From: Candidatus Sumerlaeota bacterium | Lineage (GTDB): Bacteria > Sumerlaeota > Sumerlaeia > Sumerlaeales > Sumerlaeaceae | Length of the DNA stretch: 64,000 bases | Reading direction: 5' to 3' | Assembly (NCBI GenBank): GCA_017161655.1 | Contig: JADFCV010000004.1 | Coordinates: 201,378-265,377 of the forward strand | Part shown: in pieces, positions 51,940 to 60,307 of the stretch | Layout: each line of letters starts with the position of its first letter | Numbering within the stretch: the stretch's first letter is position 1 | The notes under the pieces: model-generated | The model's input: the letters and a program-made list of their open reading frames with translations, nothing else | The model's database searches: none | What the model was told of the DNA's origin: nothing | Made by a program: the position numbers and the translations under genes

Positions 51940-54381
51940 GTGAGAGATCATTCGTGGGTTTCCAGCGTTTGCCTGTTTGCTATGATTCATGTGTTGTCCG
52001 TGCCTACGTTTGGGTCCGCCCCCCCGGAGCATGTGACGACAACTAGCCTCATTCAGGAAGCGATGCGGGCGACCGCGCAGCGCAATTTTGCTGTCGCACG
52101 GGAGAAATACGAGCAATTGCTCAGTCTGGATCCAGCAACAGGTTTTCCACTTTATGCTCGCTTCCTGGCCCGCACAAAACAAACTACAGCGATACGCGAG
52201 CTGTTCTCTCGCGAATCGTTCGGGAAATTATCGCCACTCGCTCAGTCCCGTACAGCTCTCGCCGCGGGTGATACTGCAAAAGCACAAGAGCTGCTCGAGG
52301 AAACCACTTCCCCGGCGGAGCTATACGCTGCGACGATCGCCCTTTATAACCTCTTGCGGGACGCTGGAGAGACAACTCGCGCACAAGAACGTCTTCTTTC
52401 GTCATTGCGTGCACCGACTCTCTCCCCAGCGCAACGGCTCGATTTATTTGAACGACTTCTTCGCGTGGCGCCAACTCAACGCTTGTCTGATGTTTTCTGC
52501 GATGTCCTTGCATCGGTTGTATCCGAGTCGGCACTGGATTTTCCTGAACTTCGGCAGCTAGTCGCCGAAGCCCTCGCAAACCTGGATAGCAAGCCAGGTT
52601 ATGCGAAGTTACGGTCTGATCTTTCAGCCCGAAGCTCAGTTGATCCGCTCGCAGCTTGGCTAGAGTCGCTTACCTGGCAGCGCCGAGGGGATACGGCACG
52701 CGCGCGCTCGATCCTCGAGACTGGCCTAAAGAATGCGCGTGTGACAACCACCACAAAAGCCATTCTTTTGGAAGAACTTGCGCAGCTACCGAATCTTGAG
52801 CTTGATCGTTCTGAACAGCTCTACATGGAGCTGCTCCCACTGGCTTCCCATCCGGATCGCGTACGTCTTCGTCTGGCTGGCATTCTTTTCAAGGCCAAGC
52901 GTTACGAAGAGGTCTGCCGCCTACTTGAGGAAATTGATCGCACGAAGCTCAGTGAAGAGGACCGTAAGTTGCTCCCCAATATGCTTCTTACGGCGATGGC
53001 GAAGGTGCGTCCGGCAACGCAAGTTGTAGCTGCCTTCGAAAACGAGGCCAAAGGGCAACCTTATCCGTTTCTACGCGAGCTAGCTGAAGCCCCTTTTGCT
53101 CTGCTGCCTGAGACAGAGGATCATCTCAAGTACAGGCAGGCGCTCCAGGCGCGACTCCAGGAAAGCACTGCCCCAACGGAATTGCTCGTGCTGATGATGA
53201 GCACCGAAAACCAGCTTCGAAGTTCAGAAGCTGTTGTGGCAGCACTCGAAGCTTACACCCAGGCGCGGCCAAAAGACTATGAGGCCTTGAATGAGTATGC
53301 CATCGCAGCCAGTCAACGCGCATACTCGCTTGTCGTAGGCCCGCATGAAACCACTCCTTCGCAGGAATTAGTGCGAGAACAGGTTGATAAGGCCGCTCGT
53401 GCGCTTTGGCAGGTCGTCAAATCGCGTCCCTATGCCACCGAGCCATATCTCCGTCTCATGGAGCTTTATCGCGTTGTCGGCGAGAGAGACAAGGCTCTTG
53501 GCGTAGCGAACGCCCTTGCCAAGCATACCAGCGCCACGGCTGAGGAAATCCATCTTGCTGCCTATTTGCTCGATGAGGTAGGGTTTACTACTGACTCGTT
53601 AACATTTTATAAAGAAGCAATCCAGCTTGATCCACAAAACGGTCGTTTCAAAATGAACCTCGCCAATGCTTATCGAAAGCTAGGTCGCGACCAGGACGCC
53701 ATGGCGCTGTATCGAGAGCTATTCGAGCGCGGCTCTCATGGCCGTCAGCATCATGTCCACCAACTCACCGAAGATGCCTATGCCTTGGCGGAAAAGTTAG
53801 ACCAGACCGCAGAATTGATCCGCTTTTGGCGTTCGCTGGCCGCCCGCAATGACGTTCCGCAGCGTGACGAATTGCTTGTGCACGTTGGAGCCTTGCTCGT
53901 TGAGAAAAAGCGGTTCTCTGAGGCCACGGAATTCCTTGAGTTGGCAATGAAGCTCTATCCAACCAGCCAGGATGAAATCGAGCCTCTCATAGCGCGAGCT
54001 GCAGCCATGCAGGGAGATCTTGCTCGTGCCCGTGACATTTATATGGCTCGTGCGAAAAGAGCTACAACGCAGGAGGAGAGAATCGAGACCCTCATGGACT
54101 TCGGACGACTTCTGGCTGCCGTGGGGGATTTTGCCGGCGCAATCGACCATTGGGAAAAGCTTGCGGGCGATTTTCCCGATCATCCCCAAGCTGCGCGAGC
54201 ACTTATCCTGGCTGCGCAGGCGGCTATCGCAAACAATCAACGAGAACGAGCCCAAGCATTGCTCATGAAATACCTCAGCATTGACCGCGGAGATTCTGAA
54301 GGTGAGCGCCAGGCTCGAGAACTGCTGGATACCCTTTCAACCCAGGCCCTGCAAAAGGGTTCTCAGACGAAAAAACAGTAG
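51940..54381 (+). CDS. Large secreted TPR-repeat protein
   Basis: This protein of about 813 residues starts at GTG 51940, chosen because GGAG sits 7 bases upstream. A TTG at 51913 is possible. The N-terminal 26 residues form a signal peptide ending TFGSA. The remainder is alpha-helical with many TPR-like repeats (for example NFAVAREKYEQLLSLDP, TLSFYKEAIQLDPQNGRFKMNLANAYRKLGRDQDAMALYRELFERG, and FSEATEFLELAMKLYP). The last repeats resemble those of outer-membrane assembly and tol-pal-associated YbgF-type proteins. There is no catalytic domain. It is probably a periplasmic interaction scaffold, and which partner it serves cannot be told from context. Confidence 0.8.
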   Translation: MRDHSWVSSVCLFAMIHVLSVPTFGSAPPEHVTTTSLIQEAMRATAQRNFAVAREKYEQLLSLDPATGFPLYARFLARTKQTTAIRELFSRESFGKLSPLAQSRTALAAGDTAKAQELLEETTSPAELYAATIALYNLLRDAGETTRAQERLLSSLRAPTLSPAQRLDLFERLLRVAPTQRLSDVFCDVLASVVSESALDFPELRQLVAEALANLDSKPGYAKLRSDLSARSSVDPLAAWLESLTWQRRGDTARARSILETGLKNARVTTTTKAILLEELAQLPNLELDRSEQLYMELLPLASHPDRVRLRLAGILFKAKRYEEVCRLLEEIDRTKLSEEDRKLLPNMLLTAMAKVRPATQVVAAFENEAKGQPYPFLRELAEAPFALLPETEDHLKYRQALQARLQESTAPTELLVLMMSTENQLRSSEAVVAALEAYTQARPKDYEALNEYAIAASQRAYSLVVGPHETTPSQELVREQVDKAARALWQVVKSRPYATEPYLRLMELYRVVGERDKALGVANALAKHTSATAEEIHLAAYLLDEVGFTTDSLTFYKEAIQLDPQNGRFKMNLANAYRKLGRDQDAMALYRELFERGSHGRQHHVHQLTEDAYALAEKLDQTAELIRFWRSLAARNDVPQRDELLVHVGALLVEKKRFSEATEFLELAMKLYPTSQDEIEPLIARAAAMQGDLARARDIYMARAKRATTQEERIETLMDFGRLLAAVGDFAGAIDHWEKLAGDFPDHPQAARALILAAQAAIANNQRERAQALLMKYLSIDRGDSEGERQARELLDTLSTQALQKGSQTKKQ

Positions 54382-54420
54382 CATGCTAGAATTGCCCAGT
54401 GGTGCCCCATTTCATGGTTG

Positions 54421-54481
54421 AAGCTCATCCGGCACTTGAGGCATAGGTCAAAGAGAACCTGATGTGAGCTTTGGTTTTTTC
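54421..54481 (+). terminator. Terminator between the TPR gene and small lipoprotein 1
   Basis: AAGCTCA (54421-54427) pairs with TGAGCTT, about 45 bases downstream. An inner AGGT/ACCT helix is present, and TGGTTTTTTC follows. The long internal segment is unusual, but the closing stem plus T-run make a plausible terminator. Confidence 0.6.
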
Positions 54482-54515
54482 ACCAATTGCAGTTGAGAGA
54501 AAAGGAGATCCTACG

Positions 54516-54683
54516 ATGAAGGGCATTGTTGCAATGGTAGCGGGTGCGCTGTTGCTTTCCGCTTGCTGCTATCGTCCGACGCCTCGTCCGTGCCCACCTG
54601 CACCAAGCTACGTGGCGCCCGCGTGTGCACCGTGTCAAGCAGTGGCTCCAGCAAAAACGTCCGCGGGGGCTGTCGAAAAATAG
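54516..54683 (+). CDS. Small cysteine- and proline-rich lipoprotein 1 (55 residues)
   Basis: This short lipoprotein starts at ATG 54516, with AAAAGGAGATCC as ribosome site. The signal peptide is MKGIVAMVAGALLLSAC, and the lipobox LSAC makes C17 the lipidated residue. The mature part is only about 38 residues, Pro/Ala-rich, with further cysteines at 18, 26, 37 and 40, and ends SAGAVEK. The longer reading from 54471 lacks a ribosome site. It has its own terminator at 54700 and is followed by a second lipoprotein with a similar ending. The mature chain has no fold I can recognise. A C-terminal Lys recalls Braun lipoprotein, which is linked to peptidoglycan through its C-terminal Lys. That parallel is inference. 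Confidence 0.78.
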   Translation: MKGIVAMVAGALLLSACCYRPTPRPCPPAPSYVAPACAPCQAVAPAKTSAGAVEK

Positions 54684-54699
54684 CGGCGATTTTCCGCAG

Positions 54700-54727
54700 A
54701 AAAAACATCATTCGCGATGAATTTTTT
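54700..54727 (+). terminator. Terminator after lipoprotein 1
   Basis: AAAAAACATC (54700-54709) faces GATGAATTTTTT, with a CATC/GATG core, a 6-base loop ATTCGC, and A-run/T-run extension through 54727. This looks like a small bidirectional-style terminator between the two lipoprotein genes. Confidence 0.6.
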
Positions 54728-54818
54728 CGTTGCGATGTCATTTTAGAAGCGTAGGTTAGACTTAGTTTTGATCGGGATAATCCCGCAAAACGATCCACTT
54801 AGGTTAGGAGGAGTTGTC

Positions 54819-54959
54819 ATGAAGAAGGCCGTTACCGTTGCCCTTCTTATCGCCTGTGCCGTTGCTTTTAGCGGCTGTGCAAACCTGAAGGCTCGCACGG
54901 CTCCGAAAGCGCCTGCTGCGAAACCGGCGAAGGTTGCTTGCAAGACCGTCGAGAAGTAA
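54819..54959 (+). CDS. Small lysine/alanine-rich lipoprotein 2 (46 residues)
   Basis: This tiny lipoprotein starts at ATG 54819, preceded by TTAGGAGGAG. The signal peptide is MKKAVTVALLIACAVAFSGC, and the lipobox FSGC places the lipidated residue at C20. The mature chain of 27 residues is Lys/Ala/Pro-rich, has one more Cys and ends CKTVEK, close to the AVEK end of the preceding lipoprotein. It has its own terminator at 54983. Such short, probably abundant lipoproteins resemble entericidin or Lpp-like structural proteins in size. No specific family is recognised. Confidence 0.8.
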   Translation: MKKAVTVALLIACAVAFSGCANLKARTAPKAPAAKPAKVACKTVEK

Positions 54960-54982
54960 CTCATCTTCTCGGGCATGGACGT

Positions 54983-55028
54983 GCCCCTTTCTGCCTTAGA
55001 TGGGCGGGGAGGGGCTGTTCTTTTTTAT
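54983..55028 (+). terminator. Rho-independent terminator after lipoprotein 2
   Basis: GCCCCT (54983-54988) pairs with AGGGGC (55010-55015). An inner TGCC/GGGC helix is present, and TGTTCTTTTTTAT follows. It starts 24 bases after the stop. Confidence 0.82.
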
Positions 55029-55084
55029 AGCGATGAGAAGCCACGAGCTCTAAACTGATTTTATTAACTCCTTAACGTCTAGCT

Positions 55085-55759
55085 GTGTACACCATCGATT
55101 CTCTTCACAAACGCCTGGAAGAACTCACTCAGCTATCCATTCGTTTGCGCCTTAATCAGAACGGCTCTCACATCATATCAGTGCAACATGCGCACGAGAG
55201 CAACTTCATCGCAGTGTCTATCCATCGGGCATTTCTTGCGGCCGATGAAAAGGTCATTCGTGCCCTCGCGCAATTTGTAAAGACACCCACTCCCACGTGT
55301 CGCCGAATTTTGCGCGAATTCATCGATGCGATCCCGCATTCTGAAATGAGTAAGCATGCGCGCCGTCCGCGCCTGTGTGCGCGTGGTCGCGTCTACGACC
55401 TCGACAAGATCAAGCGTGAACTGGTGGAGGAGTTTTTTGACGGACAACTCGAGGTGGCGATCACTTGGGGACGCAATGGTCGACCCGCCCACAATCGACG
55501 GCGTCATCTTCAACTGGGCTGCTATCAGCACGCACAACGCGTCATTCGCATTCATCCCGTTCTCGACTCGCCAGACATTCCCGAATACTTCGTTCGTTTT
55601 GTCGTCTATCACGAACTGCTGCACGCAGTCTTCGATGTCAGGCGCGACGAAAATGGCAGGCGTCGTCTCCACACTCCAGAATTTCGTGCTCTCGAAAAAC
55701 GGTTTCCTCACTATCGCGAGGCTCTGGCGTTTGAGCGGGAGTTAATGAAAAAGCTATAG
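55085..55759 (+). CDS. SprT-like zinc metalloprotease-fold protein
   Basis: This is a 224-residue soluble protein. HELLH at 176-180 is the gluzincin-type zinc motif, and HTPEF near 196-200 carries a histidine in the third-ligand position found in SprT-like domains. RVIRIHPVLDSPDIPEYFVRFVVYHELLH is the typical SprT core, preceded by a strand pair with VAITWGRNG. SprT family members include the DNA-protein crosslink protease SPRTN. The bacterial members are largely uncharacterised. The start GTG at 55085 has no strong ribosome site. The gene overlaps the convergent deacetylase by 6 bases. Confidence 0.8.
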   Translation: MYTIDSLHKRLEELTQLSIRLRLNQNGSHIISVQHAHESNFIAVSIHRAFLAADEKVIRALAQFVKTPTPTCRRILREFIDAIPHSEMSKHARRPRLCARGRVYDLDKIKRELVEEFFDGQLEVAITWGRNGRPAHNRRRHLQLGCYQHAQRVIRIHPVLDSPDIPEYFVRFVVYHELLHAVFDVRRDENGRRRLHTPEFRALEKRFPHYREALAFERELMKKL

Positions 55760-56677
55760 GCATCCTGCCCTCTGCTCAAACAATTCCTCCGCTACGCACA
55801 AATGGCGGTCCGAGAGGAGAGACTCCAGGTATTCGCGAAGATGCGAAAGACGCTCACTCACGGGCATGGAGAAATATTTTGATCTACTGAGAGCGGGAAT
55901 CTCGGTTTGACGGAAATCTGTGAGATCTGCCCCGTGCAACAAAAAGACAAAAGGAGTCATAGGACAGAGTTTCAGGAGCTTTCGCAGAAAGGCAAAATAC
56001 CGGGGGCCGAGCTGCAAGCAAACACTGGCTTGCATCGGTATGCGCAGCACTGGTGCAGCTGCCACAGGGAGCTCCCAAATCCGTAAGGTATCACGCCACA
56101 CAATCTCATAAGGACGGAGCGCGTGCCACGCATCGGTGAATCGGGGAAATTGCGTTTTTTGCAATGAAGTGCTTGCCCCCATGGCTCTGCTCAATTGCCG
56201 ATCCAGGAGACGAAACACCCATCCAAACGGACTCGGCATGAGTGACGAATCGTAGAGATATCCTAACTCGGCGAGAATCCGAACCAATCTCCGCGACCAC
56301 GCATATCCTGGCGCGCGAAAACCTAACATTTTGATCCCCAGCTGATCTTCTGCCAGCCTGTGCGTGCGAAGAATCTCATCGCGCAGTCGTGGCTCGTCCA
56401 GATTGCGAAAGGCGAGATGATGCGAGAAACTATGATTCGCGAGTTTATGCCCCCGCCGAATGACGTCGCGTAGCAAGGCGACGCATTTCTCACTCTCTAG
56501 GTCAGCGCCGCAGACGAAAAACGTCGCTCGAATACTGAGTTGCTCCAGCAGCCCAAGAAGCCGTGGCAAGCCATCGTCGTAAACGTGGTGCCGAAACGGT
56601 TCCGGGATGCGAATGCCATAACACTCGCCGATGGCCCAGAGATCGTCAACGTCAACGTGGATAAAAATCTCATTCAT
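55754..56677 (-). CDS. Polysaccharide deacetylase (NodB/CE4 family)
   Basis: This 307-residue protein has the CE4 NodB fold. Motif 1 is HVDVDD (D11, D12), motif 2 is NHSFSHH (H82, H86) as metal ligands, and motif 3 is RAPGY (121-125). There is no signal peptide, so it is probably cytoplasmic or membrane-peripheral, as for deacetylases that act on lipid-linked sugars or LPS precursors. A C-terminal segment with PMTPFVFLLHGADL carries the conserved His of motif 5. Substrates of this branch include N-acetylated sugars and formylated aminoarabinose (ArnD-type). The specific substrate is unknown. It is downstream of the Ser/Thr/Glu-rich protein gene on the same strand. Confidence 0.88.
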   Translation of the reverse strand: MNEIFIHVDVDDLWAIGECYGIRIPEPFRHHVYDDGLPRLLGLLEQLSIRATFFVCGADLESEKCVALLRDVIRRGHKLANHSFSHHLAFRNLDEPRLRDEILRTHRLAEDQLGIKMLGFRAPGYAWSRRLVRILAELGYLYDSSLMPSPFGWVFRLLDRQLSRAMGASTSLQKTQFPRFTDAWHALRPYEIVWRDTLRIWELPVAAAPVLRIPMQASVCLQLGPRYFAFLRKLLKLCPMTPFVFLLHGADLTDFRQTEIPALSRSKYFSMPVSERLSHLREYLESLLSDRHLCVAEELFEQRAGCL

Positions 56678-56735
56678 CGAAGCGTCTAAAAGCTCCGGAT
56701 CTCAGGCGTCAGTTGACGGGGACAATGCTAGCGTA

Positions 56736-58289
56736 TCACTTGCCCCCCTCGATGACGAGTGTCGCACCCGGTGCTCCCAAAACACGTGCTATTGCAGCGG
56801 TGGTCTCCTCTCTGTCTTCCCCTTCGAGATTGTTTAGTGCAGTTGCCGGAGAACCAATGATACGCTCAATCTTGCCACTGCGTGCGCTTATGGTTGTTTC
56901 CTTTTCCTCACCTCTTCCTGCAGATGGCTCAGGCGAATGCGGCGACTCGGTCGACACCGGCGCTTTCGGCGAGCCTGACGGGGCAGTGCGATTGAACATC
57001 GGCGGCGTGAATACCGGCGTGGCCGGCGTGCGCTGAGGAGCTGTGTCGGCGATTCCGCTGGGAAGCTCGGACTCTGTTGTACGCGTTGTCTGGGGAGCAA
57101 GCTTGGTCTCCTTTCGCACGTAGGCTGTATGCGTCGAGCTTGTCTCGACAGCTTTCAATGTCGTCAGAGTCGGGCTTGTGTCTGATTTTTTCACGAGGGA
57201 GAAGCGCCGAACTTTGAGTCCGTTTGTTGTGACTGCTTCCGAGCGTGAGCTAGCTTTTGTCGTTTCGCTGTCTGCCTTTTTTGCCACAACAGTTGCGGAA
57301 GTTTCGCTACGTTCCCCGACCTTCGAAGTCTCAGCAGAAGCACCATGCTCCTCCTGACTCGGAGAGACCATTTCTTCGAACTCTGGCGACTTCCCTTCAC
57401 GCAGAGTCTTTCCACTGTCTGCGACTGCGAGATGTTTCCCTATCTTCTTTGCTGTTACGGAAATTCTAGACTCGTCAGCCGCTGCGGCGTTTTCTCCGGG
57501 ATCAAGTTTCGCCGGGCGAGCTACCCAGGGGCGGCCACCGGTCATAGGGCCATGGATCGATTGCAGCACAGGCTGTTCTCCGGGGCGTGGTTTCTCGAGT
57601 TCTTTCTCCGGCGACAACAGAATGGTTCGCTCAACAGAATTGAATGGACCAGGGACAATGCGTCCACGCTCATCCACCAACTCCATGCGAATGCGGTGGT
57701 AGCCCGCCTCGAGATCACGCAAATGGGCACTCTCTGGTCGATACAAGATATAACGCCGACCATCAACGTAATACTGAACACGGTATCCATGCCGACTCAG
57801 TGGTGCACCACTTACAGCAAAATTGAGAATGATGTCACCGCAATCGATCCCCCGGTATTCTCCCTGCGGCAGGACGTAGGTGAGCATAGGTTCACCGCGT
57901 TCGGGGCGGTTTTCTCCGTCATGATATTCGACAGCAAACGGAATGATGCTGAGTGTGTCAGGAATCATTTCGTGGTAGGGATTCGCAGCATAAACACGAA
58001 GGGTGTGAGTGCCAGGCGGAACATCGTGAAACACGTGAGGTCTCGAAAGGTCGTACTTCACAGCAAATGGCTCATTGTCCAGCATGAGGTGGAGCGAATT
58101 GCATCCAGGCCGGATGTCCAGTCCTGTCACCTCCACGTGAACTTTCACATCAGGTCCTGGAAGCACTTCTTCCATTTGCGGGGTCAACACCTTGACATGG
58201 TACGGCGCACGCGCTAGCGTCAGCAACGGGAGGGTAAGAAAACATAATAGTAAAATAGCAGCATTCCGATGCTTCTGTAAACCGTTCAT
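56736..58289 (-). CDS. Secreted protein with Ig-like N-terminal half and Ser/Thr/Glu-rich C-terminal half
   Basis: This 517-residue exported protein starts at ATG 58289, with GAAGGAG about 12-15 bases upstream. The reading from 58370 is rejected as Arg/Ser-rich. The signal peptide covers about 26 residues (ILLLCFLTLPLLTLARA). The first 230 residues form beta-rich repeats such as VHVEVTGLDIRPGCNSLHLMLDNEP, GTHTLRVYAANPYHEM and LEAGYHRIRMELVDERG. They resemble domains that describe benefits or risks of a bound ligand in copper-resistance-like proteins, but I do not assign a family. Residues about 270-470 are low-complexity Ser/Thr/Glu/Lys, suggesting a disordered or glycosylated stalk. The end has EGEDREETTAAIARVLGAPGATLVIEGGK. 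Confidence 0.65.
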   Translation of the reverse strand: MNGLQKHRNAAILLLCFLTLPLLTLARAPYHVKVLTPQMEEVLPGPDVKVHVEVTGLDIRPGCNSLHLMLDNEPFAVKYDLSRPHVFHDVPPGTHTLRVYAANPYHEMIPDTLSIIPFAVEYHDGENRPERGEPMLTYVLPQGEYRGIDCGDIILNFAVSGAPLSRHGYRVQYYVDGRRYILYRPESAHLRDLEAGYHRIRMELVDERGRIVPGPFNSVERTILLSPEKELEKPRPGEQPVLQSIHGPMTGGRPWVARPAKLDPGENAAAADESRISVTAKKIGKHLAVADSGKTLREGKSPEFEEMVSPSQEEHGASAETSKVGERSETSATVVAKKADSETTKASSRSEAVTTNGLKVRRFSLVKKSDTSPTLTTLKAVETSSTHTAYVRKETKLAPQTTRTTESELPSGIADTAPQRTPATPVFTPPMFNRTAPSGSPKAPVSTESPHSPEPSAGRGEEKETTISARSGKIERIIGSPATALNNLEGEDREETTAAIARVLGAPGATLVIEGGK

Positions 58290-58497
58290 AAAAATACTAT
58301 AGCTCCTTCGCTCGGACCCTTTCGCTAGACGAACCTCACTCCAGCTACGACTGGACAACCTACGGGTCAAAACAAATCCACCTTGTGCAGATCCCTTCGG
58401 ATGTGGAATTCTCGTCCAATCAAATCAGTCATTCGCGGTAGCTGGCTATGTGCCCTTGGCACCTACGGCCGAGAGTGATAACAGGAAAATTGAAAGG

Positions 58498-59190
58498 ATG
58501 GCGGTGTTGGTCAATCTGTCGCGTGTTACAAACCAGGATTTCTCGCCGGAAGAAGTTAGCGAAGTGGTTGCGCGCATCGAACATCGCAACGAGGAACTGT
58601 TGGCTGTTGGTTTCGATTTTCAGGCCACTGTGGAAAGCATCCTCAAAACAGCCCTTCCGCTACCCGAGCCGGTGCTCGAAATCGCGACGGGAAAGGGGCG
58701 GTTTTTATGTGCCATGGCGCAGCACGTCTCGCAAATCGTGACTGTGGATAAGGACGCTGCGGAGCAAAGGGTTGCCAAAATCCTGGCTCTGGCAAGGGGT
58801 GTGGCCGACCGTATCCAGTTTCTTGAAGCTGATGCGACTTGCCTTCCGTTTCCCGACGCATCCTTCGGCTCAATTGTATCCATGAACACTTTTCACCATG
58901 TTGTGGAGCCATTTGCTGTGCTTACAGAAATGGCTCGCCTCGTGCGCCCCAGCGGAAAAGTGATCATCTCCGATTTTGATGAGGATGGCTATGTTGCGAT
59001 GAAAAAGCTTCACGCGAAAGAGGGGCGCGTTCATCCACGTTCAGCTATTTCCATGGACATCCTGGCCGAATTCTGGCGCGATCGAGGATGGCGTGTCGAA
59101 CTAACAAAGGCTCCTTGCCAGGATATCGTGCTGGCATACGGCCCACAGCACCTTCGCACTGAGGAATGCCGCAGCGCTGAAAATAAATAA
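58498..59190 (+). CDS. Class I SAM-dependent methyltransferase
   Basis: This is a Rossmann-fold methyltransferase of about 230 residues. Motif I is VLEIATGKGRF, followed by an acidic strand end TVDKD, motif II in FLEADATCLPFPDASFGSIVS, and the post-I segment MNTFHHVVEPFAVLTEMARLVRPSGKVIISDF. This is the Methyltransf_11/25 pattern, close to ubiquinone/menaquinone-biosynthesis-like or MerR-associated small-molecule methyltransferases. A longer reading from GTG 58450 is possible; neither start has a clear ribosome site. The substrate cannot be read from sequence. It is convergent with the small lipoprotein gene. Confidence 0.82.
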   Translation: MAVLVNLSRVTNQDFSPEEVSEVVARIEHRNEELLAVGFDFQATVESILKTALPLPEPVLEIATGKGRFLCAMAQHVSQIVTVDKDAAEQRVAKILALARGVADRIQFLEADATCLPFPDASFGSIVSMNTFHHVVEPFAVLTEMARLVRPSGKVIISDFDEDGYVAMKKLHAKEGRVHPRSAISMDILAEFWRDRGWRVELTKAPCQDIVLAYGPQHLRTEECRSAENK

Positions 59191-59218
59191 GGCGTACGAC
59201 CTTTCGCCTTGCCTGCAG

Positions 59219-59240
59219 GAGCAGCTCGGCAGCGCTGCTC
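59219..59240. terminator. Hairpin between convergent methyltransferase and lipoprotein genes
   Basis: GAGCAGC (59219-59225) pairs with GCTGCTC (59234-59240) over an 8-base loop, in the 57-base gap between convergent stops. There is no T-run on either strand. Confidence 0.4.
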
Positions 59241-59247
59241 ACATGGA

Positions 59248-59523
59248 TTAAGGCGCGGTCACCGGAATATCCTTGATTGCGCGAAGGCAACCGGCTCCGC
59301 CGTCAGCAATGCTTTCTGGCTGCTTGAGGCAATCTGCCAAACTCATTTTTCCCTGAACCATGGCGCGAGCGTGCGGCGCGACCTGGTCTATGGGCTTAAA
59401 TCCAGGATCCCCCTTGCGCACATACGGGCGATGAGTCGTTAACGAGCTCATCGAACTGCATCCCGATAGCAGCATGATGGCTAGTGTCCCTGCAAACATT
59501 CTCTTCACAGCTGCAGCTTTCAT
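59248..59523 (-). CDS. Small lipoprotein, 91 residues
   Basis: The signal peptide MKAAAVKRMFAGTLAIMLLSGC ends in the lipobox LSGC, so the mature chain begins at C22. About 70 residues follow, with SSMSSLTTHRPYVRKGDPGFKPIDQ and two more cysteines near the end (ADCLKQP, GGAGCLRAI). The start has GAGGAAA about 12 bases upstream. No family is recognised. It stands alone, convergent with the methyltransferase and followed upstream by a 784-base stretch without supported genes. It is probably an envelope lipoprotein of unknown role. Confidence 0.75.
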   Translation of the reverse strand: MKAAAVKRMFAGTLAIMLLSGCSSMSSLTTHRPYVRKGDPGFKPIDQVAPHARAMVQGKMSLADCLKQPESIADGGAGCLRAIKDIPVTAP

Positions 59524-60307
59524 CGGTCACCAATTTCCTCGTGTGGCTGTCACAGATCCATTGTCTAGAACTAGAATAAGAGCGCCTCGCGCTGGCGGGT
59601 GCAACTTTTTACTGATGCCATTTTGAATGCAGCGCAAAAAAAGCAATTCGTTTGAACCTCATGGGCACAGCGAACGCCCATGATGAGCCTGACAATGCAG
59701 GCCAGAACAATCACTGGGTGCTTCAGCGGGCGCCGTATGCGCTGCCGTGTGCTCAAAACCTCGCAGCGCTCTCGGAAATGCTTCACACAGACTGCGGTGT
59801 AAGCGCGCAAAAGCGAACAGAACCCACGTGCTTTCACCGTCGCGAAGGAAGCTAGGAGCTGTCCTTAAGATTCTAGCGATACCGCGGTCTGAGGTTCCCA
59901 GCTCTCCCACGGCCGCCTCTTTCAAACCTCGAGCAGTGAGCTTCGGCTGCCTTATCAGTTTTATCTGACAAGCAAAAGCGAAGCGTTCGTTTTGGTGCCG
60001 CCTGGTCATGTGCCGAAGTATTCCTGACTTGTCCGAGTGATTCCTCGAATGTTCTTTACCAAAACCAGTGTGCAGTCAGCTTGTCGCGAGGCTGTTGACG
60101 AGCAGTCGAATCCTTGCGCAGGGAAAAGAGCATCAACCACGACGGCATATCCCAAAACCCCGCGTGCTGACGACCTTGGGTTCCTCGGAAAAAACGAGGT
60201 CGTTTTTGCTAGTGTCACCGGTTATGCCTTTTTGCGTGCAGCACCTCAGGTAGCGTGCTGGTTTTGCATTGCCTCTTGCGGAAGAGCCTGCCCGAATTAA
60301 CCTTCGT
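59524..60307. other. 784-base stretch without a supported gene
   Basis: This stretch holds several open frames of 60-116 codons on both strands, none with a ribosome site, membrane segment or recognisable motif, and their translations look compositionally random. A short hairpin CCTCG/CGAGG at about 60182-60203, followed by TCGTTTTTG, could be a weak rightward terminator. It may hold the promoter of the Agl23-like gene or a degraded gene. I see no tRNA or known small RNA. Confidence 0.5.

Noticed and set aside
59850-59880. GGAAGCTAGGAGC motif, reminiscent of the SRP RNA tetraloop region
   Set aside because: The conserved loop and flanking stem do not match.
59571-60300. Open frames of 88-116 codons in the gap before the Agl23-like gene
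   Set aside because: They overlap each other on both strands, have no ribosome sites and no domain, and are rich in Arg, Cys and His as expected for chance frames.
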